Shown: positions 34,780-43,473 of the stretch, piece by piece
Layout: each line of letters begins with the position of its first letter
Numbering within the stretch: the stretch's first letter is position 1
Notes under the pieces: model-generated
Told to the model about the DNA's origin: nothing
The model's input: the letters and a program-made list of their open reading frames with translations, nothing else
Databases searched by the model: none
From: JAPPOI01 sp028818055
GTDB taxonomy: Bacteria > Pseudomonadota > Alphaproteobacteria > Rhodobacterales > Rhodobacteraceae
Direction of reading: 5' to 3'
Length of the DNA: 64,000 nt
NCBI GenBank assembly: GCA_965267405.1
Contig: OZ253954.1
Span: forward strand, 1,550,001-1,614,000
Position numbers and translations under genes: made by a program

Positions 34780-35720
34780 CATTTGCTTTGGATCATCTGC
34801 GCCAAATGGCGAAATCCGGCCCCGTGGCAAGAGTGGTTGTCGCGGGTGTCCAAGGCTCTGTTCCGCGAGAAGTCGGCGCATCGATGACCGTTACAGAGAA
34901 AGAAGTCATTGGGACTATTGGTGGAGGAACACTGGAATTTGAAGCCATTAAGAGCGCAAGGGAGTTGCTTGCAAAAGGGCAAAGCCGATTGGACCGACTG
35001 CCCTTGGGACCGGGATTGGGCCAATGCTGCGGTGGGGCGGTAACTCTTCTGACTGAAATTTGGTCGCAGCAATCATTGGATGACATATCGTCAAATGTGA
35101 TCGCGCGCGCACTACCTGAAACTACAGGCGGGATGCCGTTGGCACTTTCGCGAATTCTGGCCCGGCATCGGGCCGAAGGCAAAATACCCGATTCCGGAAT
35201 TGTCGATGGTTGGATGATTGAGCCCATTTCGCCCCCAACTCGTGATATTTGGGTTTGGGGCGCCGGACACGTTGGGCGTGCCTTAGTGAATGTTTTGCAG
35301 CCGTTGCCGGATGTCCAAATTTTCTGGGGCGACTTTGATCAATCGCGCTTCCCTGACATCATTGAAAGCTCGACCAAAAAGCTTGTTGCAGAGAACCCTG
35401 CTGATCTTGTCAGCCTGGCCAGCGACCACGCTGAGCATCTGATTGTAACCTATTCGCACGCCCTGGATCTTGAGCTGTGCCACCGCCTTTTGAGCCGGCC
35501 GTTCCGATCAATTGGGTTGATTGGATCAGCGACTAAATGGGCGCGATTTCGTTCTCGCCTTCAGGCGCTGGGCCATTCGGACGCTCAAATCCAACGCATT
35601 CAGTGCCCTATCGGGGACCCAAGCCTTGGCAAACACCCTCAAGCGATTGCGCTTGGCGTTGCCTCTGCCATAGTGCGTGAGGGGGCGGTTGCCCTTGACT
35701 TGACGAAAGACCACGCATGA
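34776..35720 (+). CDS. xdhC: Xanthine dehydrogenase accessory protein
   Basis: This 314-residue chaperone binds the molybdenum cofactor, supports its sulfuration and inserts it into XdhB. The N-terminal domain has GSVPREVGASMTV and IGGGTLEFEAI with the Cys pair GQCCGG. The C-terminal half is a Rossmann domain with VWGAGHVGRALV. It is coupled to xdhB and to the ABC ATPase gene by ATGA overlaps. The order xdhA-xdhB-xdhC is the usual one. Confidence 0.93.
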   Translation: MTFALDHLRQMAKSGPVARVVVAGVQGSVPREVGASMTVTEKEVIGTIGGGTLEFEAIKSARELLAKGQSRLDRLPLGPGLGQCCGGAVTLLTEIWSQQSLDDISSNVIARALPETTGGMPLALSRILARHRAEGKIPDSGIVDGWMIEPISPPTRDIWVWGAGHVGRALVNVLQPLPDVQIFWGDFDQSRFPDIIESSTKKLVAENPADLVSLASDHAEHLIVTYSHALDLELCHRLLSRPFRSIGLIGSATKWARFRSRLQALGHSDAQIQRIQCPIGDPSLGKHPQAIALGVASAIVREGAVALDLTKDHA

Positions 35721-37234
35721 CAGCGCCCATTCTGACAATCAATGGCCTGACCAAAGCTTACCCGGGCGTCGTGGCGAACGATGATGTCAGTTTCTCGGTT
35801 GGGCGCGGCGAAGTGCATGCACTTCTTGGCGAAAACGGTGCCGGAAAATCGACTCTCGTTAAAATGATCTACGGCTTGGTGAAGCCGGACAGCGGTTCCA
35901 TGACTTTCGCAGATGCGCCCTTTGCGCCCTCTAGTCCGCAAGAGGCACGTTCGACCGGCATTGCGATGGTCTTTCAGCACTTTTCGCTGTTTGAGGCGCT
36001 GAATGTTGCTGAAAACGTTGCGCTGGGCATGGAAAACCCGCCGCCCATGCGGGAACTTGCAACGCGTATCCGTGAAGTTAGCGACACGTACGGTTTGCCG
36101 CTCGACCCCAACCGAATGGTTGGCGATCTTTCGGCGGGTGAGCGGCAGCGCGTCGAAATCATCCGATGCTTGTTACAGGATCCAAAGCTCCTGATTATGG
36201 ATGAACCGACCAGCGTTCTAACGCCTCAAGAGGTCGATATCCTGTTCCAAACGTTGCGTAAGCTGCAGTCCGAAGGAACCTCAATCCTGTATATCAGCCA
36301 TAAGTTGGAAGAAATCCGGTCGCTTTGTGAAGGCGCAACCATCCTTCGTCTCGGAAAGGTGGTTGGTTCTTGCGATCCGCGCGAGAAGTCCGCACGAGAG
36401 CTTGCGGAAATGATGGTTGGTACTGAGTTGAAAACGCCTACCAGCGCCGCACATGAACCTGGACCAGTGGCGCTTGAGGTTTCTGGGCTCACAGTTCGAC
36501 CGGCCAGCCCGTTTGGCACCGTTCTCAAAGATGTTTCTTTCTCGGTTCGCGAAGGCGAAATTCTCGGGATCGGTGGGGTTGCTGGAAACGGCCAAGACGA
36601 ACTACTCGGCGCGCTTTCGGGTGAGATGCTCAGTGAAGATGACGCAGTTAAGCTGGAAGGCAAACCTATCGGTCGGCTTGGTCCAAATCTGCGGAGGGGT
36701 ATAGGCCTGCAAGCCGCGCCTGAAGAGCGGCTTGGGCATGCCGCTGCACCGGATATGTCTCTGATCGAGAATGCAGTTCTAAGCGCGCGCGTACGTCAAA
36801 ACCTTGATCGCAACGGATTCATCGACTGGCGCAAAGCTCGCGATTTTGCGGAACAGGTGATCGAGGCCTTTGATGTCCGCACGCCAGGGCCAGGAAACGC
36901 TGCACGTGCCTTGTCAGGTGGCAACTTGCAGAAGTTCGTGATTGGTCGGGAAATCCTGCAATCGCCCAAAGTATTTGTGGTCAACCAACCCACGTGGGGT
37001 GTTGACGCAAGCGCCGCGGCATCCATTCGTCAGGCAATTTTAGATTTGGCTGTTGCAGGATCAGCGGTCGTTGTGATCAGCCAAGACTTGGACGAGCTGA
37101 TGGAAATCTCCGATCTTTTTGCCGCCTTGAACGAAGGCCGCCTGAGCGATCCGCGCCCCGCCCGGGGCCTGACAATTGATGAGATCGGCCTGATGATGGG
37201 TGGCGCGCACGGGATGGAGGTTGCCCATGTCTGA
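35717..37234 (+). CDS. ABC transporter ATPase, purine/BMP type (two ATPase domains)
   Basis: This 505-residue ATPase has Walker A GENGAGKST, signature LSAGERQRVEI and Walker B LLIMDEPTSVLTP in domain 1. Domain 2 has GVAGNGQDE at the P-loop place and LSGGNLQKFVIGREI. Its nearest relative in the window is the island ATPase at 10917. Coupling to xdhC shows that the operon imports and oxidises the same class of compounds, most likely purine bases or nucleosides. Confidence 0.92.
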   Translation: MTAPILTINGLTKAYPGVVANDDVSFSVGRGEVHALLGENGAGKSTLVKMIYGLVKPDSGSMTFADAPFAPSSPQEARSTGIAMVFQHFSLFEALNVAENVALGMENPPPMRELATRIREVSDTYGLPLDPNRMVGDLSAGERQRVEIIRCLLQDPKLLIMDEPTSVLTPQEVDILFQTLRKLQSEGTSILYISHKLEEIRSLCEGATILRLGKVVGSCDPREKSARELAEMMVGTELKTPTSAAHEPGPVALEVSGLTVRPASPFGTVLKDVSFSVREGEILGIGGVAGNGQDELLGALSGEMLSEDDAVKLEGKPIGRLGPNLRRGIGLQAAPEERLGHAAAPDMSLIENAVLSARVRQNLDRNGFIDWRKARDFAEQVIEAFDVRTPGPGNAARALSGGNLQKFVIGREILQSPKVFVVNQPTWGVDASAAASIRQAILDLAVAGSAVVVISQDLDELMEISDLFAALNEGRLSDPRPARGLTIDEIGLMMGGAHGMEVAHV

Positions 37235-37246
37235 TGGTGTAAGCTC

Positions 37247-38332
37247 ATGATACATCTTGAGAAAAGACCGACGCCGTCACCGCTTTGGAGCTATCTGACG
37301 CCTTTGATCGCCGTTGTCGCAACTATGATCGCTGGCGGATTGATGTTTGCCCTTCTCGGCAAGGATCCGGTCGTAGCTATCCGAACGATCTTCTGGGACC
37401 CAATCTTTGGTGAGTTTGCGTTCTACTATCGTGGTCAGTTGCTGGTTAAAGCAGGGCCGTTGATTTTGATTGCTATTGGTCTGTCGCTTGGCTTCAGGGC
37501 TGGCATTTGGAACATCGGCGCGGAAGGTCAGTACATCATGGGCGCCGTATTCGGCGCGGCTGTGGGTTTGGCGTTTTACCCAATGGAAGCGCGCTGGCTT
37601 GTGTTTCCATTGATGATTTTGGGTGGTGCGCTGGGCGGGTTCTTATGGGCCATGATTCCGGGCATCTTGCGAACGCGGTTTAATACCAACGAAATCCTTG
37701 TTTCGCTTTTGCTGGTTTATGTGGCTGAACAAATCTTGGCGTCGATGTCGCTTGGATTGCTGCGCAACCCTGACGGAGCTGGGTTTCCCGGTTCGCGAAA
37801 CCTGCGGCAATACGAAAGCGCGGCCAACAATGAATTGATCGCCGGATGGGGCATGCATTGGGGTGTCGTGGCAGCGTTCATTGCCGTGATTTTCGCGTAC
37901 ATCATGCTCAGCCGACATGTCATGGGCTTCAACGTGCGTTTGACTGGCGAAAGCCCGCGCGCGGCGAAATTTGCCGGTGTTAACCCCAATCGCCTGATCC
38001 TGTTCTGTCTTGGAACTTCCGGTGCGTTGGCCGGGCTGGCTGGTCTCTTTGAAGTAGCTGGTCCCGCCGGCCAAATTAGCATCGATTTTAATGTGGGTTA
38101 TGGTTTCACAGCGATTATTGTTGCCTTTTTGGGTCGACTTCACCCCATCGGCATTTTGCTAGCGGGCTTGCTAATGGCTTTGACCTATATCGGTGGCGAA
38201 GCTGCACAGGCGTCTCTTGGGCTTCCAGCAGCGGCAATTCAGGCATTCCAGGGCATGCTGCTGTTCTTCTTGCTAGCCTTTGATGTTTTCACAAATTTCA
38301 GACTGCGTTTGGGTCGGGAGATATCGACATGA
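37247..38332 (+). CDS. ABC transporter permease 1, purine/BMP type
   Basis: This 361-residue inner-membrane protein contains FRAGIWNIGAEGQYIMGAVFGA and TRFNTNEILVSLLLVYVA, the family signatures. The ATG at 37247 lies 12 nt after the ATPase stop. Its own stop overlaps the ATG of a small downstream frame (ATGA at 38329-38332). It should pair with the second permease to form the channel. Confidence 0.92.
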   Translation: MIHLEKRPTPSPLWSYLTPLIAVVATMIAGGLMFALLGKDPVVAIRTIFWDPIFGEFAFYYRGQLLVKAGPLILIAIGLSLGFRAGIWNIGAEGQYIMGAVFGAAVGLAFYPMEARWLVFPLMILGGALGGFLWAMIPGILRTRFNTNEILVSLLLVYVAEQILASMSLGLLRNPDGAGFPGSRNLRQYESAANNELIAGWGMHWGVVAAFIAVIFAYIMLSRHVMGFNVRLTGESPRAAKFAGVNPNRLILFCLGTSGALAGLAGLFEVAGPAGQISIDFNVGYGFTAIIVAFLGRLHPIGILLAGLLMALTYIGGEAAQASLGLPAAAIQAFQGMLLFFLLAFDVFTNFRLRLGREIST

Positions 38333-38457
38333 AGTACATACTTCTTGTCCCGTTGTCCGTCGGTGCCCTGAGGGCCGATACGGCGCTTTGCCCGATGTCT
38401 GGCACGGTTATCGCGACAGCGTATGCACACGAAAACATTAACGGAGGGATTGCTTGA
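38329..38457 (+). CDS. Candidate 42-residue small protein between transporter permeases
   Basis: This frame reads MKYILLVPLSVGALRADTAL and then 22 more residues to IA and a TGA stop. Its ATG overlaps the stop of permease 1 by 4 nt with GGGAG 8 nt upstream, and its stop TGA overlaps the ATG of permease 2 (TGATG at 38455-38459). Such coupling at both ends is the pattern of the real genes of this operon. The N-terminus is hydrophobic, like a short membrane segment or signal, and a single Cys lies at residue 21. I recognise no family. It may be a genuine small subunit or merely a frame that carries ribosomes across a 124-nt gap. Confidence 0.5.
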   Translation: MKYILLVPLSVGALRADTALCPMSGTVIATAYAHENINGGIA

Positions 38458-39389
38458 TGGAATTCGGGTCCATCAATCCGGTTTTGCTTGTTGCGTCACT
38501 GATGGTGGCGTCAACTCCGATCCTTCTGGCCGCCATCGGCGAGCTTATTGCGGAAAAGTCGGGTGTCCTGAACCTTGGGGTTGAGGGCATGATGATCGTG
38601 GGTGCGGTGACCGGATTCATCGTTGCCGTGCAAACTGGGTCTCCATTTCTCGGGTTCGTCGCCGCGGCCGCCGGTGCGGCTGTTTTGGCATTCTTATTTG
38701 CCGTTCTGGTCCTTTTCTTTTTGTCCAATCAAGTTGCGACAGGCCTCGGGCTAACGCTGTTTGGCCTGGGAATTTCTGCGCTGATGGGTCAGGGGTATGT
38801 TGGTATCCGCCCGCCTGCGTCTCCGCGTTGGGATTTCTTTGGGCTTTCAGAATTGCCGGTTGTTGGACCGATCCTCTTTAACCAACACCCATTGGTTTAC
38901 TTGTCCCTAATCTTGGTTGCGGCGACTTGGTACGTTTTGCGATCGACCAGAATGGGATTGGTATTGCGCGCAGTTGGTGAAAGCCACGATGCGGCTCATG
39001 CGCTGGGTTATTCCGTGCACGGCACCCGCATCGCGGCGATCCTGTTCGGAGGTGCCTGCGCGGGTCTGGGCGGAGCCTTTCTGAGCTTGGTGATTGTCCC
39101 GCAATGGACTGATGGCATGACGGCCGGGCGCGGATGGATCGCGCTGGCAATTGTCGTTTTCGCATCTTGGAGACCCTGGCGGGTTTTGCTGGGTGCTTAT
39201 CTTTTTGGTGGCGTGACCGTTTTACAGCTGAATTTGCAGGCCGCAGGCATCGCAATTCCTGTCGAACTCTTGTCCATGTCGCCATACCTGATAACCATTC
39301 TTGTGTTGGTTATTATCTCGTCCGACCGAAACCGCGCTGCGCTCAATGCGCCGGCGTCGCTTGGCCGGGCATTTCATGCCTCGCACTGA
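38457..39389 (+). CDS. ABC transporter permease 2, purine/BMP type
   Basis: This 310-residue membrane protein has AEKSGVLNLGVEGMMIVGAVTG near residues 31-52 and the late motif GRGWIALAIVVFASWRPWRVLLGAYLFG. I place the start at the ATG 38457, which shares one base with the stop of the preceding small frame; a TTG one codon earlier is less likely. GGAGGG lies about 8 nt upstream. It is the second half of the translocation pore. Confidence 0.92.
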   Translation: MEFGSINPVLLVASLMVASTPILLAAIGELIAEKSGVLNLGVEGMMIVGAVTGFIVAVQTGSPFLGFVAAAAGAAVLAFLFAVLVLFFLSNQVATGLGLTLFGLGISALMGQGYVGIRPPASPRWDFFGLSELPVVGPILFNQHPLVYLSLILVAATWYVLRSTRMGLVLRAVGESHDAAHALGYSVHGTRIAAILFGGACAGLGGAFLSLVIVPQWTDGMTAGRGWIALAIVVFASWRPWRVLLGAYLFGGVTVLQLNLQAAGIAIPVELLSMSPYLITILVLVIISSDRNRAALNAPASLGRAFHASH

Positions 39390-39417
39390 GGCACGTTACA
39401 TCTATGGGGAGACAAAA

Positions 39418-40497
39418 ATGAAAAAGAGAACACTACTGGCCGGCGTCGCTGCCACCGCGCTGGCGTCGATGAGCTTCGCAGGAAGCCACGGAGACGGGCC
39501 GGTCAAAGTCGGCTTCGTGTACGTGGGGCCAATCGGCGACGGCGGCTGGACCTACGAGCACCATCAGGGTCTGCTAGCGGTTGAAGAGGCGTTCGGCGAC
39601 AAGGTTGAGACCGTGTATCAGGAAAGTGTTCCTGAAGGTGCTGACGCTGAGCGCGCAATGACTCAGATGGCGCTTCAAGGCGCGGACCTGATTTTCACGA
39701 CATCGTTTGGCTACATGGACCCAACGATCAACGTTGCGGCGAAATTCCCGGATGTGAAGTTCGAACACGCAACCGGCTACAAGCGTGCGGACAACGTATC
39801 GACCTACTCGGCAAGGTTCTATGAAGGCCGGGCTGTTCAGGGCCACATCGCTGGCAAAATGACGAAAACAAACAAGATTGGGTACATCGCGTCTTTCCCG
39901 ATCCCCGAAGTCATTCGCGGTATCAACTCAGCGTATCTTCACGCCAAGAAGGTGAACCCCGATGTTGAAATGAACGTCGTCTGGGTCTTCACCTGGTTCG
40001 ATCCCGCCAAAGAGGCAGATGCTGCGAAGGCTCTGATCGACAATGGTGTTGACGTTGTGCTTCAGCACACAGACTCCACCGCTCCGCAGGCCGCAGCAGC
40101 GGAAGCAGGCGTGATTTCATTTGGTCAAGCGTCTGACATGGCTGAGTTCGGTCCAACGCCGCGCGTCAGTTCCATTATCGACAACTGGGCGCCATACTAC
40201 ATCGCCCGTACTCAAGCCGTGCTCGATGGCACTTGGGAAAGCGTCGACACGTGGGATGGCATTTCAACCGGTATGGTTGAAATTGGTGAAATCACCGAAG
40301 CTGTTCCAGCGGATGTGAAGGCTGAAGCAGAAGCGCTTCGCGACGCGATCGGCGCTGGCGAATATCATCCGTTCACCGGACCGATCAACAAACAGGACGG
40401 ATCGGTTTGGTTGGCTGACGGTGAAACAGCGAGCGACGGTGATCTCGCCGGTATGGGCTTCTATGTTGAAGGCATAGTCGGCGACATTCCGAACTAA
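39418..40497 (+). CDS. BMP-family substrate-binding protein of purine transporter
   Basis: This 359-residue periplasmic protein of the BMP/PnrA-like family starts at MKKRTLLAGVAATALASMSFA, a clear signal peptide with cleavage after SFA. No lipobox Cys is present. The mature part begins with VKVGFVYVGPIGDGGWTYEHHQG, the family's ligand-pocket signature. I chose the ATG at 39418 because the signal peptide starts there and GGGGAGAC precedes it. It closes the xdh-transporter operon and is followed by a strong terminator. Here the binding protein is encoded last, the reverse of the island system. Confidence 0.94.
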   Translation: MKKRTLLAGVAATALASMSFAGSHGDGPVKVGFVYVGPIGDGGWTYEHHQGLLAVEEAFGDKVETVYQESVPEGADAERAMTQMALQGADLIFTTSFGYMDPTINVAAKFPDVKFEHATGYKRADNVSTYSARFYEGRAVQGHIAGKMTKTNKIGYIASFPIPEVIRGINSAYLHAKKVNPDVEMNVVWVFTWFDPAKEADAAKALIDNGVDVVLQHTDSTAPQAAAAEAGVISFGQASDMAEFGPTPRVSSIIDNWAPYYIARTQAVLDGTWESVDTWDGISTGMVEIGEITEAVPADVKAEAEALRDAIGAGEYHPFTGPINKQDGSVWLADGETASDGDLAGMGFYVEGIVGDIPN

Positions 40498-40516
40498 GGC
40501 GAGTTGTTCAAATAGA

Positions 40517-40542
40517 CAAAGGCCGCCTTCGGGCGGCCTTTG
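40517..40542 (+). terminator. Terminator of the xdh/purine transporter operon
   Basis: CAAAGGCCGCC and GGCGGCCTTTG form a perfect 11-bp stem with the stable TTCG tetraloop, 20 nt after the binding-protein stop. The following ACATTTCT is only moderately T-rich. Position and stability argue for an intrinsic terminator. Confidence 0.88.
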
Positions 40543-40594
40543 ACATTTCTGGCTCAATTTTACGAGCTTGCGATTGGGAATAGGGGAGGCACAC

Positions 40595-41518
40595 GTGAAG
40601 ACGATTTCGGGCAAAACAGTATCAAGGTTCAGCTTCGGGACCATGCAGTTCGGTGACAAGGCGACTGAAGCTGATAGCGCAGAGATGTATGCCAGCTGCC
40701 GTGCAGCAGGGATCAATTTCTTCGATACAGCTCACGCCTATACCGGTGGCCGATCAGAAGAGATTCTTGGTGAGTTGGCCGCAGACGAGCGTGATGATGT
40801 TTTCATTGCAACGAAGTGTGCCGAGAGCACCATCGCTGCTCCTGACCGCATCCGTGCAGAGTTCGACATAAGTCGAAAGCGGCTGAACATGGACTCGGTC
40901 GACCTTCTTTACTTGCATCGTTGGGACAACACGACTCCACTGGAAGAAACCTATGAAGTCATGGCCGAATGGGTGCAGGCTGGTCTTGTAAGATATGTTG
41001 GTGTTTCCAATTACTCAGCGTGGCAGATCATGAAAGCGCGTCGTGTGGCGCAGGACCTTGGCATCGACATCAAGTTCATCCAACCCATGTACAATTTGGT
41101 CAAGCGACAGGTTGAAGTTGAAATCATACCGATGGCTGTCTCGGAAGGGTTTCATGTTTGCCCATATTCACCTCTTGGCGGTGGATTGCTGACTGGAAAG
41201 TACTCCGGCGGCACGTCCGGGCGTATTGTCGAAAACGAAATGTACAAATCGCGATATGCCCCAGAATGGATGCATGACGCTGCGGCAGGTCTCAAGGCAC
41301 TGGCAGAGGAGGTCGGTGTTTCACCAGCGACTTTGGCAGTCGCTTGGGTCGCGCGAAACAAAGGTATCTGGGGGCCGATCATCTCGGCGCGAAATGCCGA
41401 ACAGTTGGTGCCCTCTTTGGCCGCGATTGAGTACGCGATGGATGACACGCTCTATGAGCAGCTTTCCTCTTTAACGCCAACGCCTCCACCTGCGACCGAC
41501 CGTCTCGAAGAGGCATGA
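40595..41518 (+). CDS. Aldo/keto reductase
   Basis: This 307-residue NAD(P)H-dependent oxidoreductase has the aldo/keto reductase tetrad: Asp and Tyr in FFDTAHAYTGGRSEE, Lys in FIATKC and His in LLYLHRWD. The start is the GTG at 40595 with AGGGGAGG five nt upstream; an upstream TTG in frame lacks a ribosome binding site. It lies after the operon terminator and overlaps the next gene by ATGA. The substrate is unknown. Pairing with a D-amino-acid dehydrogenase-like enzyme suggests that it could reduce or remove an oxo product, but this is a guess. Confidence 0.88.
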   Translation: MKTISGKTVSRFSFGTMQFGDKATEADSAEMYASCRAAGINFFDTAHAYTGGRSEEILGELAADERDDVFIATKCAESTIAAPDRIRAEFDISRKRLNMDSVDLLYLHRWDNTTPLEETYEVMAEWVQAGLVRYVGVSNYSAWQIMKARRVAQDLGIDIKFIQPMYNLVKRQVEVEIIPMAVSEGFHVCPYSPLGGGLLTGKYSGGTSGRIVENEMYKSRYAPEWMHDAAAGLKALAEEVGVSPATLAVAWVARNKGIWGPIISARNAEQLVPSLAAIEYAMDDTLYEQLSSLTPTPPPATDRLEEA

Positions 41519-42579
41519 CACGGGTCGCAATTATTGGAGGTGGCGTCGCAGGTTTGACTGCGGCGGCGCATTTGGCGCCTGATTACGACGTCACCGTATT
41601 CGAGGCTGAAGAGCACATCGGCTACCATGCCAGCGGTCGCTCTGCCGCCATGTTTGAAGAGAACTACGGCAACGAAGCTGTGCGAGCATTGAACCGCGCG
41701 TCTCGTGCATATCTGGAAGACAGCGACGTCCTTAGCCCACGCGGATTCTTGATGGTTGCTCTGCCCGACCAAGCGGAGCTGTTTGAAGCCGATCGATTGG
41801 AGATGGGGCTGAACAACGTCAGTGTGGACGATGCACGTGCCCGTGTTCCGATACTCTCACAGGATGTCACACATGCCGCGACACATGATGGGGCGATGGA
41901 CATCGATACAGACCGATTGCTGCAAGTCTACGCATCGCAGGTCACATCCAATGGTGGACGCATTCAACGCAAGACACCCGTCATCCAGGCAGAACAGCGA
42001 CCCGACGGATGGTACCTTCAAACTCAGCAACGAGCGGAACAATTCGATGTGGTCGTTAACGCCGCTGGCGCTTGGGCCGATGAATTTGCAAGGAATTCGG
42101 GCGTTGAGCCAATAGGTCTTCAGCCGTTCAGACGATCAATGGCGCGGATGCCAGCGCCCGGGGGACATGACGTAAGCCGCTGGCCAATGCTATTCGGACC
42201 CGGTGAAAGCTGGTACGCAAAGCCTGATGCAGGAGGATGGATTGTGTCACCTGCGGAAGAAGACTCTTCGCCACCTATGGATGCTTGGGCGGATGACCTT
42301 GTCATTGCAGAAGGCATCGACCGCTATCAGGCACACGTCATTGAACCTGTCACCAAAGTTGAAACGACTTGGGCGGGATTGCGTACATTCGCACCTGACC
42401 GTTCGCTTGTAATCGGCCCAGATCCGAACACTGATGGGTACTTCTGGTGCGCAGGACAGGGTGGATACGGATTTCAGACCTCACCTGCTGCCGGCAGGCT
42501 CTTGGCTGATTTAATCGCGGGTCGCAAACCCGGTCTTTCAACTGAGTTTGTTGACGCTTTGGCCCCGTCTCGATTTTAG
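41515..42579 (+). CDS. FAD-dependent D-amino-acid dehydrogenase-like protein (DauA-like)
   Basis: This 354-residue DAO-family flavoprotein has the FAD dinucleotide motif IIGGGVAGLTAAAHL at the N-terminus, GYHASGRSAAMFEENYG shortly after, VNAAGAWADEFA in the middle and FWCAGQGGYGFQTSPAAGRLLA near the end. These match the D-arginine dehydrogenase (DauA) type of Pseudomonas, which oxidises D-amino acids to 2-oxo acids without using O2. Its start overlaps the aldo/keto reductase stop. It is convergent with the Hint-domain gene. The exact D-amino acid cannot be told from sequence. Confidence 0.85.
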   Translation: MTRVAIIGGGVAGLTAAAHLAPDYDVTVFEAEEHIGYHASGRSAAMFEENYGNEAVRALNRASRAYLEDSDVLSPRGFLMVALPDQAELFEADRLEMGLNNVSVDDARARVPILSQDVTHAATHDGAMDIDTDRLLQVYASQVTSNGGRIQRKTPVIQAEQRPDGWYLQTQQRAEQFDVVVNAAGAWADEFARNSGVEPIGLQPFRRSMARMPAPGGHDVSRWPMLFGPGESWYAKPDAGGWIVSPAEEDSSPPMDAWADDLVIAEGIDRYQAHVIEPVTKVETTWAGLRTFAPDRSLVIGPDPNTDGYFWCAGQGGYGFQTSPAAGRLLADLIAGRKPGLSTEFVDALAPSRF

Positions 42580-42591
42580 GAAAGGTGCGGC

Positions 42592-43233
42592 CTAAGCAAA
42601 GTCCGGGGAATAGCTGACCCGCTCGCGCAGTTTGTATCGCGGCGCCGGATAGCCCTTAAATTTTGGACCCAACTCCGGAAAAGTCTTTGTCAGCTCTTTC
42701 TTCACGTCGCGCGGCACGTCCTTGATCGCTTCTGATTTGGGCGAGAAGCTTTCAACGGGAAGTCCGTTCGCGCAGAACACTTGGTGTTCATCGAAGACCA
42801 CGTTGTAGTATGTCACTTCTTCAGTCGCGCGGTCGACAAATGCGCTGTCGTTAAGGCCTGCGATATCGCGGGCCGGAACCAGGCAGCTGACCGCATCGTC
42901 CTCGTCCTCCAGTCGCCATCCTGGGATCAAGAGGCGGTGAGCACCACCAACCGACAACGTCTGTTGCGGCATCATCGGGCCGACTGCGCGTGGGCGAAGC
43001 ACGACCGGCGCCAGCGAAGGGTCTGCGGCGATCTTCTTTGCCGTTACAGTGCGTGCCCAAATCATCTTCACCGGCTGCAAGCCATTGTCGCGTGTGACAA
43101 TCAAATCGCCGGGTCGGAAGTTTTCCACGCGTCGCGGTCCACATGGGGTACGTAGATTGGCGCCGGCGCACAAGCCAGTGGCACCAGCGTTTGCAACTGC
43201 ATTGGCATCCGAAATCTTCGTGACAATCGTCAT
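42592..43233 (-). CDS. Hint-domain (Hint_2 type) protein
   Basis: This 213-residue protein has a Hint domain from about residue 20. GLCAGANLRTPCGPRRVENFRPGDLIVTRDNG gives the first block with Cys22, GGAHRLLIPG and YNVVFDEHQVFCANGLPVESF are the later blocks. Hint domains in inteins and hedgehog proteins cleave or splice the backbone. Free-standing Hint_2 proteins are common in Rhodobacteraceae, where their function is unknown. Only a ~20-residue segment precedes the Cys and a ~45-residue tail follows, so there is no obvious extein cargo. It is a single gene with no clear operon partner. Confidence 0.85.
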   Translation of the reverse strand: MTIVTKISDANAVANAGATGLCAGANLRTPCGPRRVENFRPGDLIVTRDNGLQPVKMIWARTVTAKKIAADPSLAPVVLRPRAVGPMMPQQTLSVGGAHRLLIPGWRLEDEDDAVSCLVPARDIAGLNDSAFVDRATEEVTYYNVVFDEHQVFCANGLPVESFSPKSEAIKDVPRDVKKELTKTFPELGPKFKGYPAPRYKLRERVSYSPDFA

Positions 43234-43473
43234 TGGCGCGAGTCCTTACACGCGTGGTTGGGTGCGGATTAGCGTAAGTTCAAATGTGACCGAATTAGGG
43301 ACACCGCATGGAGAATCCGGGATGTATTTCCCGTCTAACGGGTCATCGTTCACAATTAGCAAACAATCAGCGTTTTTTTGGCGCGATAATCTGAATTTAG
43401 GCCGAACAATAAAGAGGTCAGCAAGACGATTGTTAAATCAGAACGTGGCGCGAATGCGGATCGCAGACTGCGC

